Below, one piece after another: positions 16,405-23,867 of a DNA stretch of 27,825 bases; positions within the stretch are counted from its first letter, which is position 1; each line of letters begins with the position of its first letter. Source of the DNA: an uncultured Peptoniphilus sp. (GTDB lineage Bacteria; Bacillota; Clostridia; Tissierellales; Peptoniphilaceae); contig CABTZF010000023.1 of assembly GCA_902489255.1 (NCBI GenBank), positions 1 to 27,825 of the forward strand, given 5' to 3'. The notes under the pieces were generated by a model. The model worked only from the letters and a program-made list of their open reading frames with translations, made no database searches and had not been told where the DNA came from. The translations under genes were made by a program, and so were the position numbers.

Positions 16405-17703
16405 ATGATAGAGAATATTACCCTAATATTTTTTATAATAATTTTAATTTCTTCCATAGTTTTAAAGCTGCCATTAGCTCTGGCTCTTTTTTTTAATTTA
16501 ATACTTCTAATTATTTATTGTTTAATAAGCGGAAAAAAATTAAAAGATATTTTTGACTTTATCTATGAAGGTTTTAAAACTTGTAGGTTAATGCTCTTCA
16601 TATTTATACTTATTGGAATGATTACAGCTTCCTGGAGGTCTTGTGGCACAATCTCTTACATAATATATAAGGCTGTAAATATTATTTCTCCAAAATTCTT
16701 TTTTGCAGGAATTTTCTTATTTAATGCTCTTGTATCAATGCTTACCGGTACAAGCTTTGGTACTTCTTCAACTGCCGGTGTAATATCAATGAGTCTTGCA
16801 ATTGCCATGCATATGAATCCCTACATTGCAGGCGGTGCAATAATATCCGGATGCTTTATAGGTGATAGAACTTCCCCGATGTCTACAGCAGGACTTTTAG
16901 TTTCTACAATTACAAAAACTGATTTTTATACTAATATAAAAAATATGATAAAAACTGCTATTATACCCATAATTCTAACTATAATAACTTTTCAAATTTT
17001 TAATTTACAAGAAATTAAATCCTTACAAGAAGTTAATCTTAGCGGAATAAGGGCAGACTTCCATTTCAATATTATTTTAGTTTTGCCGGCAATATTAATA
17101 ATAATTTTTTCTTTATTCAAGCTACCATTAAAATATAATATGAGCATTTCAATTTTTTGTGCTGTACTTATTTCCTATATCTACCAAAAAAGATCATTAT
17201 TAACTATATTCAAAAGCTTATTTTTAGGTTATTTTAATCCCCTTGCTGATAAGTCTATTAACGGTGGCGGAGTTGTTTCTATGATTCAGGCAATTTTAAT
17301 TGTCGGAATATCTTCCGGATATTTTGGCATCTTTAAAAATACTGATCTGTTAAAAAATATAAAAATTTTTGTTAATAAGGTTTATGATAGGACTTCGCCC
17401 TTACTCGTCATGGAGGTATTATCTGTTCTAATAGCTTGTTTTTCAACAAACCAAACCCTATCAATTATGCTTACTTATGAAATGAGCAGGGATAAATTTG
17501 CAGACAGAGAAAAACTTGCCCTTAATCTTTCCAATTCTTCAGTCTTAAGTTCTATGTTCATACCTTGGAATATTTCAGGGCGAATACCTGTTGAAACCAT
17601 TGGTGCACCAATCGGGGCCCTTTATTTTTCCTTTTTTAATATTTATGCAATTATTGTAAATACAATTATTGATATTTTTACCTATAAAAAAAAAGCTCAT
17701 TAA
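16405..17703 (+). CDS. nhaC: NhaC-family Na+/H+ antiporter
   Basis: A 432-residue polytopic membrane protein with about eleven hydrophobic segments, in the size range of the family. It carries the NhaC signatures ASWRSCGT (75-82), GTSFGTSSTAGV (115-126) and GAIISGCFIGDRTSPMS (144-160), the last containing the Asp-Arg pair conserved in the family. The expected role is Na+ export in exchange for H+; some members instead exchange malate or lactate with Na+ (MleN). The ATG follows CGGAGG with a 5-base gap. It is monocistronic and convergent with the next gene, with no recognisable terminator in the 25 bp between them. Confidence 0.88.
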   Translation: MIENITLIFFIIILISSIVLKLPLALALFFNLILLIIYCLISGKKLKDIFDFIYEGFKTCRLMLFIFILIGMITASWRSCGTISYIIYKAVNIISPKFFFAGIFLFNALVSMLTGTSFGTSSTAGVISMSLAIAMHMNPYIAGGAIISGCFIGDRTSPMSTAGLLVSTITKTDFYTNIKNMIKTAIIPIILTIITFQIFNLQEIKSLQEVNLSGIRADFHFNIILVLPAILIIIFSLFKLPLKYNMSISIFCAVLISYIYQKRSLLTIFKSLFLGYFNPLADKSINGGGVVSMIQAILIVGISSGYFGIFKNTDLLKNIKIFVNKVYDRTSPLLVMEVLSVLIACFSTNQTLSIMLTYEMSRDKFADREKLALNLSNSSVLSSMFIPWNISGRIPVETIGAPIGALYFSFFNIYAIIVNTIIDIFTYKKKAH

Positions 17704-17728
17704 GCTCTCTCCACATAAATTAATATAA

Positions 17729-18130
17729 TTAAAAATATTTAATTGCTATTACTTCATTTTCATGTAAAATCAATTCATCTGTCAAAGCTTCAACTAAAAA
17801 CAGCCCCCTGCCGTTGAAGTCCCAAGACTTACAATCATCCTTTAAAGATTTTATGTCTATCCCTTTGCCTTCATCTTTTACAACTATCATTAGACTCTTC
17901 TTATCCATTACCATTTTTAGATGCACTTTCTTAGAACAATCTTTGCAATTTCCATGCATTGCTCCATTTACAACTAATTCATTTAATATTAGTTTTAAAT
18001 CAAACATCATGTCTTTATCATTTATATAATTCTTCAGTTCAGTGACTGCTCCTCTTACAAATTTTTCCACAGAGCACAAATCACTTCTAACTGAACCGTT
18101 AAATTTATACACTATACTAAAACTGTCCAT
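17729..18130 (-). CDS. RsbW-like anti-sigma factor / HATPase_c_2 serine kinase
   Basis: A 133-residue GHKL-fold ATPase domain without a partner domain. The N-box is LILNELVVNGAMHG (E51, N55), the G1 box is DEGKG (86-90) and the G2 box GRGLFLV (107-113). Such stand-alone domains usually bind a sigma factor and phosphorylate an anti-anti-sigma protein (RsbV or SpoIIAA). Neither partner is encoded nearby. After the N-box it has a Cys-x-x-Cys (C62, C65) plus C19 and C100, which could make it redox- or metal-sensitive. I use the ATG at 18128-18130; a TTG two codons earlier (18134-18136) is nearly as good, since AAGGTGG is 10 bases from the ATG and 4 from the TTG. Confidence 0.82.
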   Translation of the reverse strand: MDSFSIVYKFNGSVRSDLCSVEKFVRGAVTELKNYINDKDMMFDLKLILNELVVNGAMHGNCKDCSKKVHLKMVMDKKSLMIVVKDEGKGIDIKSLKDDCKSWDFNGRGLFLVEALTDELILHENEVIAIKYF

Positions 18131-18193
18131 TTTCAATCATCCACCTTAATATCTTCTTTAAAATTTTTACCCGCATTTAAAAATATTAAACTT

Positions 18194-18212
18194 TTGTAAA
18201 ATTTTTTTACAA
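18194..18212. repeat. Perfect 8-bp palindrome upstream of the RsbW-like gene
   Basis: TTGTAAAA (18194-18201) and TTTTACAA (18205-18212) are inverted with a 3-base spacer, and a further TTTACAA occurs at 18226-18232. On the minus strand TTGTAA, 18 bp, TAATAT is a possible promoter for the RsbW-like gene starting at this palindrome, so it may be an operator. The gap 18131-18282 holds nothing else I recognise. Confidence 0.4.
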
Positions 18213-18282
18213 ATGTTAATAAAAGTTTACAATATTATTGAGCTTTTTAGCCTTCTGATAAAAATTTTTATACTATAGGTCA

Positions 18283-18311
18283 TTGACTTTAACTTATGAT
18301 TTTTTTATAAT
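18283..18311 (+). promoter_or_regulatory. Promoter of the rubredoxin gene
   Basis: TTGACT (18283-18288), 17 bp, TATAAT (18306-18311). This near-consensus promoter gives a leader of about 45 bases before the ATG. Confidence 0.75.
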
Positions 18312-18364
18312 ATACTAATATTGGATAATATATTTATGATTATTTATTATGAAAGGAGAATAAT

Positions 18365-18529
18365 ATGCAAAAGTATGAATGTACAATGTGCGGTTATATA
18401 TATGACCCGGAAGTTGGTGACGAAGACGGCGGAATAGAAGCAGGAGTAGCTTTTGAAAAATTGCCGGAAGATTGGGTTTGCCCACTATGTGGTGCTGAAA
18501 AATCCGACTTTAAACCTGTTGAAGAATAA
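18365..18529 (+). CDS. Rubredoxin
   Basis: A 54-residue electron carrier. It has the two Cys-x-x-Cys knuckles that bind one iron: C6/C9 in ECTMCGY and C39/C42 in WVCPLCGA. The conserved aromatic and acidic residues (Y11, Y13, D14, P15, W37) are in place, and the C-terminal FKPVEE is typical. In anaerobes rubredoxin passes electrons to superoxide reductase, rubrerythrin or flavodiiron oxygen reductases; none of these is in the window. The gene has a near-consensus promoter, AAAGGAG ribosome site and a 16-bp terminator, so it is a strong single-gene unit. Confidence 0.96.
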   Translation: MQKYECTMCGYIYDPEVGDEDGGIEAGVAFEKLPEDWVCPLCGAEKSDFKPVEE

Positions 18530-18543
18530 TAATATTAAAAGGT

Positions 18544-18587
18544 AGTGTTACTGAATAGATAAATCTATTCAGTAACACTCCTTTTTT
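18544..18587. terminator. Strong terminator after rubredoxin, shared with the opuC operon
   Basis: AGTGTTACTGAATAGA (18544-18559) and its perfect complement (18564-18579) form a 16-bp stem with a 4-base loop, followed by CCTTTTTT on the plus strand. On the minus strand it sits 9 bp past the end of opuCD and is followed by TTTTAATA, so it may also end that operon. Confidence 0.85.
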
Positions 18588-18588
18588 A

Positions 18589-19236
18589 TTAACTAACTTT
18601 TTTAACAGATTTTGGCATTAATTTATTTTCCATAATCCCTAAAATAAAATCACTGACAACTGCCATTAAAGCTGTAGGAACAGCTCCTGCAATTATAATC
18701 GCTCCTCCATTTGCAACATTTATTCCTCTTGAAATAATATCTCCAAGACCTCCTGCTCCAATAAATGTTCCAACAGCTGTAACTCCTATTGCAAGAACAA
18801 GAGCGTTTCTAATGCCTCCCATAATAATTGCCATAGATAAGGGTATTTCTACTTTTAAAATTCTTTGTCCTGATGTCATTCCCATTCCCTTAGCTGCATC
18901 AATATATTTTTCGGGTATAGACGTTATGCCTACAACAGTATTTTTTAAAATGGGCAAAATTGCATAGAGAAAAACTGCAAACACTACGGTATTAGGGCCT
19001 GTCCCAATTGCAAACATTAATATTGCAAGCATTGCCAATGATGGTATTGTTTCTAAAATGTTTGCTACCCCTATTAAAAAATCGGATAATTTCACTTTCC
19101 TGGCAATAATAAATCCCAAGGGTATTGACAAGATTGAGGCAAACAAAACTCCATAAAAAGAAATTAAAAAATGCCTTATGAACTGTTCAAATATATATGA
19201 AGAGTTTTGTAAATAATAAATTAAAAAATTTTTCAT
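18589..19236 (-). CDS. opuCD: Glycine betaine/carnitine/choline ABC transporter permease OpuCD
   Basis: A 215-residue binding-protein-dependent permease with about five or six membrane helices. The cytoplasmic coupling loop reads DAAKGMGMTSGQRILKVEIP, the EAA-type motif that docks on the ATPase. It is the last gene of the operon opuCA-CB-CC-CD, and its ATG overlaps the opuCC stop by 4 bp (ATGA). It pairs with OpuCB (20150-20776) to form the membrane channel for compatible solutes. Assignment as CD rather than CB is by position in the operon. Confidence 0.9.
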   Translation of the reverse strand: MKNFLIYYLQNSSYIFEQFIRHFLISFYGVLFASILSIPLGFIIARKVKLSDFLIGVANILETIPSLAMLAILMFAIGTGPNTVVFAVFLYAILPILKNTVVGITSIPEKYIDAAKGMGMTSGQRILKVEIPLSMAIIMGGIRNALVLAIGVTAVGTFIGAGGLGDIISRGINVANGGAIIIAGAVPTALMAVVSDFILGIMENKLMPKSVKKVS

Positions 19237-20147
19237 TTCTTATCCTCCTCAAAATAATTATGCTCTTCTAAAAATTTTTTCGCCAAGGTTTCCGGTTCAA
19301 CTAAATCTTCATCACTTATCCTATTTAATTTTTGCATAGTTTCAGAATCTATAGAATTTTCAAGTTTTAAAAGTATTCTATCGAGCTCTTTGTGTTTTTC
19401 TAAAATTTTAATTGTGGCTACAGGTGAGCAATCATATGGTGGAAACAGCCTTTTGTCATCTTCCAATAAAATAAGTCCATAGGTATTTATCCTTCCATCT
19501 GTTGAATAACCCAAAACTACATCCATCTCATTTTCAGCCAAAGCTGTATATACCAAACTTATTTCCATGGGATAGAGCTTATTAAAGGAGAAACCGTAAA
19601 TTTCTTGAAATCCCTTATATCCATCTCCGGGTCTGTTAATCCAACCTGTATCTACACCTACTTTTATTTGGTCTTTTATTTTTTCAAGATCCGAAACTTT
19701 TTTTAAATCATACTTTTGTGCCAAATCTTTTTTCACCATAAAAGCATAAGTATTTGCAAATCCAAAAGATGGATACCATTTCCTATTATATCTTTTTAAA
19801 TATTCCTCTTGCACAGTCTTTAGTGCTTTTTCCGGATCTTTGATAGGCTTCATTCCAAGTTCACCTGTCAGGGATGTTCCTGTATACATTCCTCCGCTCA
19901 CATTGATATCTCCTTTAATCATGGCTACATTAATTAAAGTTGTTGACCCCAGGTTGGATATAATTCCTACATTTAAGTCTGTATAGTGTCTTATCATCTG
20001 TGCAACAATATTTCCTAAGATTTGCCTTTCAGTTGTTGAGCCTGTTGCTACAATTACATCATTATTTGTATCCATACCAATTCCCGGTAAGCTGCATGAT
20101 GTTAGAAAAATTAATACAAGACCCAATAATTTTCTAAGCTTTTTCAT
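19233..20147 (-). CDS. opuCC: Osmolyte-binding lipoprotein OpuCC
   Basis: A 304-residue substrate-binding protein of the OpuAC/OsmF family. A lipoprotein signal peptide ends at L-T-S-C with C18 as the lipidated residue. Next comes a class-II periplasmic-binding fold starting DVIVATGSTTERQILGNIVA, with the family segment VVLGYSTDGRI (here DVVLGYSTDGRINTYGL). It should capture glycine betaine, carnitine or choline outside the membrane; the aromatic-cage residues cannot be assigned without a structure. The ATG at 20145-20147 follows AAGGAGATC, two bases after the opuCB stop. Confidence 0.9.
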   Translation of the reverse strand: MKKLRKLLGLVLIFLTSCSLPGIGMDTNNDVIVATGSTTERQILGNIVAQMIRHYTDLNVGIISNLGSTTLINVAMIKGDINVSGGMYTGTSLTGELGMKPIKDPEKALKTVQEEYLKRYNRKWYPSFGFANTYAFMVKKDLAQKYDLKKVSDLEKIKDQIKVGVDTGWINRPGDGYKGFQEIYGFSFNKLYPMEISLVYTALAENEMDVVLGYSTDGRINTYGLILLEDDKRLFPPYDCSPVATIKILEKHKELDRILLKLENSIDSETMQKLNRISDEDLVEPETLAKKFLEEHNYFEEDKK

Positions 20148-20149
20148 TG

Positions 20150-20776
20150 TTATGATCTCCTTAAGGGTGAGATTTTATTTTCAAGTTTTCTCAACAAAAA
20201 ATCCGCCAATATTGCAAGTAGGGTTACAGGTATGGTCCCCCATACTACCATTGGCATTATTGCATTGTTTAAGCCGTTAAAAATAAAATCTCCCATCCCG
20301 CCCCCGCCTATATATGAGGCAAGAGTAGCCCATGATAAAACATATACTGCAGATAGCCTTATTCCACTCATAATTACGGGCATAGCCATAGGTAATTGAA
20401 CTTTAAATAATAACTGACTCTTAGTCATTCCCATGCCAAGAGCTGCATCTATTAAATTAGAATCTACCGCCTCAATGCCCAGATAAGTATTTCTCATAAT
20501 TGGTAATAATGAATATATAAATAAGGCACATATGGCAGGTTTTTTCCCAACTCCAAAAATTGGTATCATTATTGCCAAAAGGGCAAAAGATGGTACTGTT
20601 TGCAAAACTGAAGCAAGTGCCATAAAAATTTTAGCTATAATTTGACTTCTTATTAAAAAAATCCCTATTGGAACTGCAATTAAAATCCCCAGTCCAAGTG
20701 AAATGGTTGATATATATAAATGTTCTAAAATTTTTTTATAAATCTCAAAACTGTTTTCATTAAAAAATTTAAGCAT
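20150..20776 (-). CDS. opuCB: Glycine betaine/carnitine/choline ABC transporter permease OpuCB
   Basis: A 208-residue membrane permease, similar to OpuCD, with coupling loop DAALGMGMTKSQLLFKVQLP. I start at the ATG at 20774-20776, which overlaps the opuCA stop by 8 bp and has AAGTGAT a few bases upstream. An ATG five codons earlier (20789-20791) is also in frame but its AAAGG site abuts the codon, so it is less likely. The overlap implies coupled translation with the ATPase. Confidence 0.88.
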   Translation of the reverse strand: MLKFFNENSFEIYKKILEHLYISTISLGLGILIAVPIGIFLIRSQIIAKIFMALASVLQTVPSFALLAIMIPIFGVGKKPAICALFIYSLLPIMRNTYLGIEAVDSNLIDAALGMGMTKSQLLFKVQLPMAMPVIMSGIRLSAVYVLSWATLASYIGGGGMGDFIFNGLNNAIMPMVVWGTIPVTLLAILADFLLRKLENKISPLRRS

Positions 20777-21959
20777 TATTATCACTTTCATCCTTTATTG
20801 CTGTGGTTTTTTCATTTTCATAATCACTGATGTTTTCTATTTCATTAGACCCCCAAAGATTTGTATAAATTGTATCCACAATAGTTGCACGAGTTATTAG
20901 CCCTACAAAATGATTTTCTCCATCAACAACCGGCAAATTTTTAACATCAAGTTTCCAAATTTGCCTAATTGCATCCATGATTTTAGTTTCTTTTGTGATA
21001 TACGGAGCTTTTTTCATAACCTTATATAAGGGCAAAACTCTCCTGCCTTTGCTGCCTATATCAAACATATTTAAGTAGCCGCAAAGATGATTTTCACTGT
21101 CTGTAATAAACATATTGTCAACTCTTTTTTGTCTCATAAGTACCAGGGCATCATAAGTTGTCTTATCTTTAGAAATTGAAACCGGATCCTTAATCATAAT
21201 GGTTTCAACTGAATGTAAGGAAGTTTTGGCTTCGTTTAACTTTTCTTCTCCTAACAGATCCCTAACATAATCATTTTTCGGATTTTTCAAAATATTTTCC
21301 GGAGTATCAAATTGTACAACTCTACCCTTGTTCATTATTACTATTTTATCCGCCAGTGTTAGGGCTTCATCCATATCATGAGAAACAAAAACAATAGTTT
21401 TCCCCATTTCTTTTTGTAATTTTTTTACAAGTTTTTGTAAGGAATCTCTGGTAATTGGATCTAAGGCACCAAATGGTTCGTCCATCAAAATAATATCTTG
21501 ATTTGCTGCCAGGGCCCTTATAACTCCGATTCTTTGTTGTTGCCCTCCTGAAAGTTCTCCCGGAAACTTATCTAAATATGAAAGCGGTAAATCCACTTTT
21601 TTAATTAAATCTTCTGCAATTTCTCTGTTTTTTCTTTCATCCCATTTTAATAATCTTGGAACAAGAACTATGTTGTCATAAACACTCATATGCGGAAAAA
21701 GTCCTATTTGCTGAATCACATAGCCTATTTTCCTCCTTAAGCTTACGGGATTAATATCTTTGATGTTTATCCCATCAATTAGTATTTCTCCTTCAGTTAG
21801 CTCATTCATCCTATTAATCATACGCATACAAGTGGTTTTTCCGGAACCTGATAAACCAATAAAACAAATAAATTCTCCTGTGTTAAATTTTAAATTAATA
21901 TCAGTTACTGCCACCTGATTGCCTGGATATATCTTCTTAACATTCCTAAATTCTATCAT
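20769..21959 (-). CDS. opuCA: Glycine betaine/carnitine/choline ABC transporter ATP-binding protein OpuCA with CBS pair
   Basis: A 396-residue ATPase: nucleotide-binding domain with Walker A GLSGSGKTT (35-43), signature LSGGQQQR (136-143), Walker B IILMDE (156-161), then two CBS domains (about 253-305 and 313-366) and a short acidic tail. In OpuC/OpuA transporters the CBS pair senses ionic strength or cyclic-di-AMP and switches transport on under hyperosmotic stress; the acidic tail (ESD...) is also part of that sensor in OpuA. The start is the ATG at 21957-21959 with AAGAGGAA in front; a longer frame to 21983 has no better site. It heads the operon. Confidence 0.93.
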   Translation of the reverse strand: MIEFRNVKKIYPGNQVAVTDINLKFNTGEFICFIGLSGSGKTTCMRMINRMNELTEGEILIDGINIKDINPVSLRRKIGYVIQQIGLFPHMSVYDNIVLVPRLLKWDERKNREIAEDLIKKVDLPLSYLDKFPGELSGGQQQRIGVIRALAANQDIILMDEPFGALDPITRDSLQKLVKKLQKEMGKTIVFVSHDMDEALTLADKIVIMNKGRVVQFDTPENILKNPKNDYVRDLLGEEKLNEAKTSLHSVETIMIKDPVSISKDKTTYDALVLMRQKRVDNMFITDSENHLCGYLNMFDIGSKGRRVLPLYKVMKKAPYITKETKIMDAIRQIWKLDVKNLPVVDGENHFVGLITRATIVDTIYTNLWGSNEIENISDYENEKTTAIKDESDNNA

Positions 21960-21995
21960 TTCGGTTCCTCTTTCCATCATCAATTATCACTTATA

Positions 21996-22024
21996 ATTAT
22001 AAATTAAATACCCTTCGACTCGAA
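21996..22024 (-). promoter_or_regulatory. Probable opuC promoter with palindromic site
   Basis: On the minus strand TTCGAG (at 22019-22024), 17 bp, TATAAT (at 21996-22001). The -35 is a poor match and lies within a perfect 11-base palindrome TTCGACTCGAA (22014-22024). A palindrome exactly on the -35 suggests a regulator site, possibly osmotic control. Inference only. Confidence 0.45.
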
Positions 22025-22091
22025 TTTATAAACTTCTGATTAATGATTGATTGGTCTTTTAATGGGTAGTAAAAAATATGGAGGTAATATT

Positions 22092-22148
22092 ATGGCAAAT
22101 GATTATCATGAATTAGCAAATGAAATGTATAAAAAAGAATTTGAATAA
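22092..22148 (+). pseudogene. Upstream half of a small split gene (18-residue ORF)
   Basis: MANDYHELANEMYKKEFE then TAA. The ATG is preceded by ATGGAGGTAATATT, a clear ribosome site. It is 18 residues long and rich in charged and polar residues. Its overlap with the +1-shifted ORF at 22120-22275 suggests either a small gene interrupted by an indel near 22140-22151, where a run of seven A follows, or two coupled micro-ORFs. Confidence 0.4.
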
Positions 22149-22275
22149 AAAAATTGATGATTTAACTAATTTTTCTATTTTTGAAAAATTAACAATTTTT
22201 ATAACACTTGCGGCTCTAATTATTAAAGCCTTTAACCTAATTGACGGACTTTTAGACTTAATAAATAGAGATTAA
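22120..22275 (+). CDS. Small hydrophobic protein, 51 residues (possible 3' half of a split gene)
   Basis: This frame starts with ATG at 22120-22122 and ends at TAA 22273-22275. It has a basic N-terminus (MKCIKKNLNKKIDDL), a hydrophobic stretch LTIFITLAALIIKAFNLIDG and an amphipathic end LLDLINRD. It looks like a single-pass membrane peptide. Its own ATG has no good ribosome site, but the upstream ORF at 22092 does, and reading the two as one protein needs a +1 shift. A terminator follows 18 bp after its stop, which supports expression as a gene unit. I do not recognise the family. Confidence 0.45.
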   Translation: MKCIKKNLNKKIDDLTNFSIFEKLTIFITLAALIIKAFNLIDGLLDLINRD

Positions 22276-22292
22276 AATAAATGATTAATGGC

Positions 22293-22330
22293 AAAACCCC
22301 CATGTATACGCATAAGTACATGGGGCTTTT
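22293..22330 (+). terminator. Terminator after the small hydrophobic ORF
   Basis: CCCCATGTA (22298-22306) and TACATGGGG (22317-22325) form a 9-bp GC-containing stem with a 10-base loop, followed by CTTTT. Its strong form suggests a genuine transcript ends here. Confidence 0.75.
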
Positions 22331-22394
22331 AAATTGATTTCGGTCAATGATAAAAAATAAAATAATTATTATTAATTTAAAGCAATGTGATTAA

Positions 22395-22423
22395 TTGACA
22401 TTAAATACTTATTGTGCTAAACT
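22395..22423 (+). promoter_or_regulatory. Promoter of the DUF3798 transporter operon
   Basis: TTGACA (22395-22400), 17 bp, TAAACT (22418-22423), with TG one base before the -10 (TGCTAAACT, an extended -10). The leader to the ATG is about 45 bases. A small ATTGA/TCAAT inverted repeat at 22333-22348 lies further upstream. Confidence 0.65.
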
Positions 22424-22473
22424 TATATAAATTATTTATTAAGGTAATTTATAAATTTATAAGAGGTGTTAAT

Positions 22474-23808
22474 ATGAAAAAGAATTTTGTTAGACTACTG
22501 ACAGTTTCTTTGCTTTTAGCATTAGCTCTAACATTCGGAGCTTGCTCAAAAGTAGATGAAACTTCTTCTACAGCTAATGATGGTAATAAAGCTGAAGAAG
22601 AAATTAAGGAAATGCCCAAGGCTAAATATGAAGTCCTAAAAGAAGGCGAACCTTACCATATAGGAATAGTTACAGGAACAGTTTCTCAATCTGAAGATGA
22701 ATTCAGAGCAGCTCAAGCAGCTATCGAAGAATTCGGTCCAGATATAATTAAAAATGATACTTATCCGGATAGATTTGAAGCTGAAATTGAAACTACCATT
22801 CAAAAAATTACAGCCATGGCTGAAGATCCTGATATGAAAGCAATTATTGTTAATCAAGCAGTCCCCGGAACTTCTGCAGCTTTCCAAAAAATAAGAGATC
22901 AAAGACCTGATATAATTTTAATTAATCTTACTCCTCAAGAAGACGTAATTATGGTTGAAAATGCTTCAGACTTATGTATAGATGTTGATAATATTTCAAG
23001 AGGATATAGAATTATTAAAGCCGCAAAAGAAGTTGGTGCTACTAAATTTGCACATATTACTTTCCCAAGACATATGTCTATTGAAATGTTAGCTTTAAGA
23101 AGAGCAATCTTTGAAGAAGCATGTAAGGATGAAGGTCTTGAATTTATTTCATTAAATGCACCAGACCCAACAACTGATATCGGTATTCCAGGCGCTCAAC
23201 AATATGTTGCTGAAAATATCCAAAGCTGGATAGATAAATACGGAAAAGATACTTGCTTCTTCTGTACAAATGATGCACATACTGAACCTCTATTAAGAGG
23301 AGTTGCACAAGGTGGAGCAATCTTTATAGAACCGGATTTACCGTCACCGATTATGGGTTATCCAAATGCATTCTCAGTTAAACTCGATGATATAGCTGGA
23401 AATTGGGAAGCTATCAATAAGAGAGTTGAAGATGCGGTTGTACAAGCCGGAGGCGGCGGAAGAATGGGCTCATGGGCTTATTCATTAGGATATACAGAAG
23501 TTAGAGGAGCTGTTGATCACGTAATAAAAGTTCTTCATGGACAACATGAACTTACGAAGATCGAAGATATCCAAGAATCACTTACAAAATACACTGAGGG
23601 TGCTAATTGGATGGGCTCAAAATTTGTAGACAGACAAAATGGTAAAGAAGTTGACAATCACATCCTGATTGCACAAGATACTTACCTATATGGTAAGGGA
23701 TATATGGGAATGGATAAGGTTGAAGTTCCTGAAAAATACAAGAATCTAAATGTTGACTTTGAAGCTATTAAACAACAACAAGAACAAGCTGAAGGTCAAG
23801 CAGAATAA
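22474..23808 (+). CDS. DUF3798-type substrate-binding lipoprotein of an ABC importer
   Basis: A 444-residue exported lipoprotein. The signal peptide ends at LTFGAC (C24 lipidated), a linker rich in Ser, Asp and Glu follows, and the folded part from about residue 60 opens as a type-I periplasmic-binding protein: YHIGIVTGTVSQSEDEF. Later come AIIVNQAVPGTSAAFQKI and ILINLTPQEDV. From memory this matches Pfam DUF3798, a family with no assigned ligand; it is related in fold to sugar, nucleoside (BMP) and LacI-type sensors. It is followed by genes for a two-domain ATPase and two permeases of the ribose/nucleoside-importer class. The ATG at 22474 follows AGAGGTG; an earlier in-frame ATG at 22414 lies in the promoter and is rejected. 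The glutamine-rich end (QQQEQAEGQAE) is disordered. Confidence 0.82.
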   Translation: MKKNFVRLLTVSLLLALALTFGACSKVDETSSTANDGNKAEEEIKEMPKAKYEVLKEGEPYHIGIVTGTVSQSEDEFRAAQAAIEEFGPDIIKNDTYPDRFEAEIETTIQKITAMAEDPDMKAIIVNQAVPGTSAAFQKIRDQRPDIILINLTPQEDVIMVENASDLCIDVDNISRGYRIIKAAKEVGATKFAHITFPRHMSIEMLALRRAIFEEACKDEGLEFISLNAPDPTTDIGIPGAQQYVAENIQSWIDKYGKDTCFFCTNDAHTEPLLRGVAQGGAIFIEPDLPSPIMGYPNAFSVKLDDIAGNWEAINKRVEDAVVQAGGGGRMGSWAYSLGYTEVRGAVDHVIKVLHGQHELTKIEDIQESLTKYTEGANWMGSKFVDRQNGKEVDNHILIAQDTYLYGKGYMGMDKVEVPEKYKNLNVDFEAIKQQQEQAEGQAE

Positions 23809-23817
23809 AAGAAAGCC

Positions 23818-23849
23818 AAAACCAACGGCTCCGGTCGTTGGTTTTTTTT
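23818..23849 (+). terminator. Intercistronic terminator/attenuator between binding protein and ATPase
   Basis: AAAACCAACG and CGTTGGTTTT (23818-23827, 23836-23845) form a 10-bp stem that can extend by two inner pairs, followed by a T-run. It lies 10 bp past the binding-protein stop. Such a partial terminator commonly makes the binding protein exceed the ATPase and permeases. Confidence 0.75.
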
Positions 23850-23867
23850 ACTAAGTGAGGTGATATT

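Noticed and set aside
22120..22151. Programmed ribosomal frameshift in the small two-frame gene
   Set aside because: The junction needs a +1 shift. The A-AAA-AAG motif at 22130-22137 is in the wrong frame for a classical -1 slip, and P-site re-pairing at GAA or TTT for +1 would be poor. An indel or coupled ORFs is simpler.
22276..22473. Riboswitch upstream of the DUF3798 operon
   Set aside because: The only strong hairpin (22298-22325) lies upstream of the promoter at 22395-22423, so it belongs to the preceding transcript. The 45-base leader is too short for a known riboswitch.
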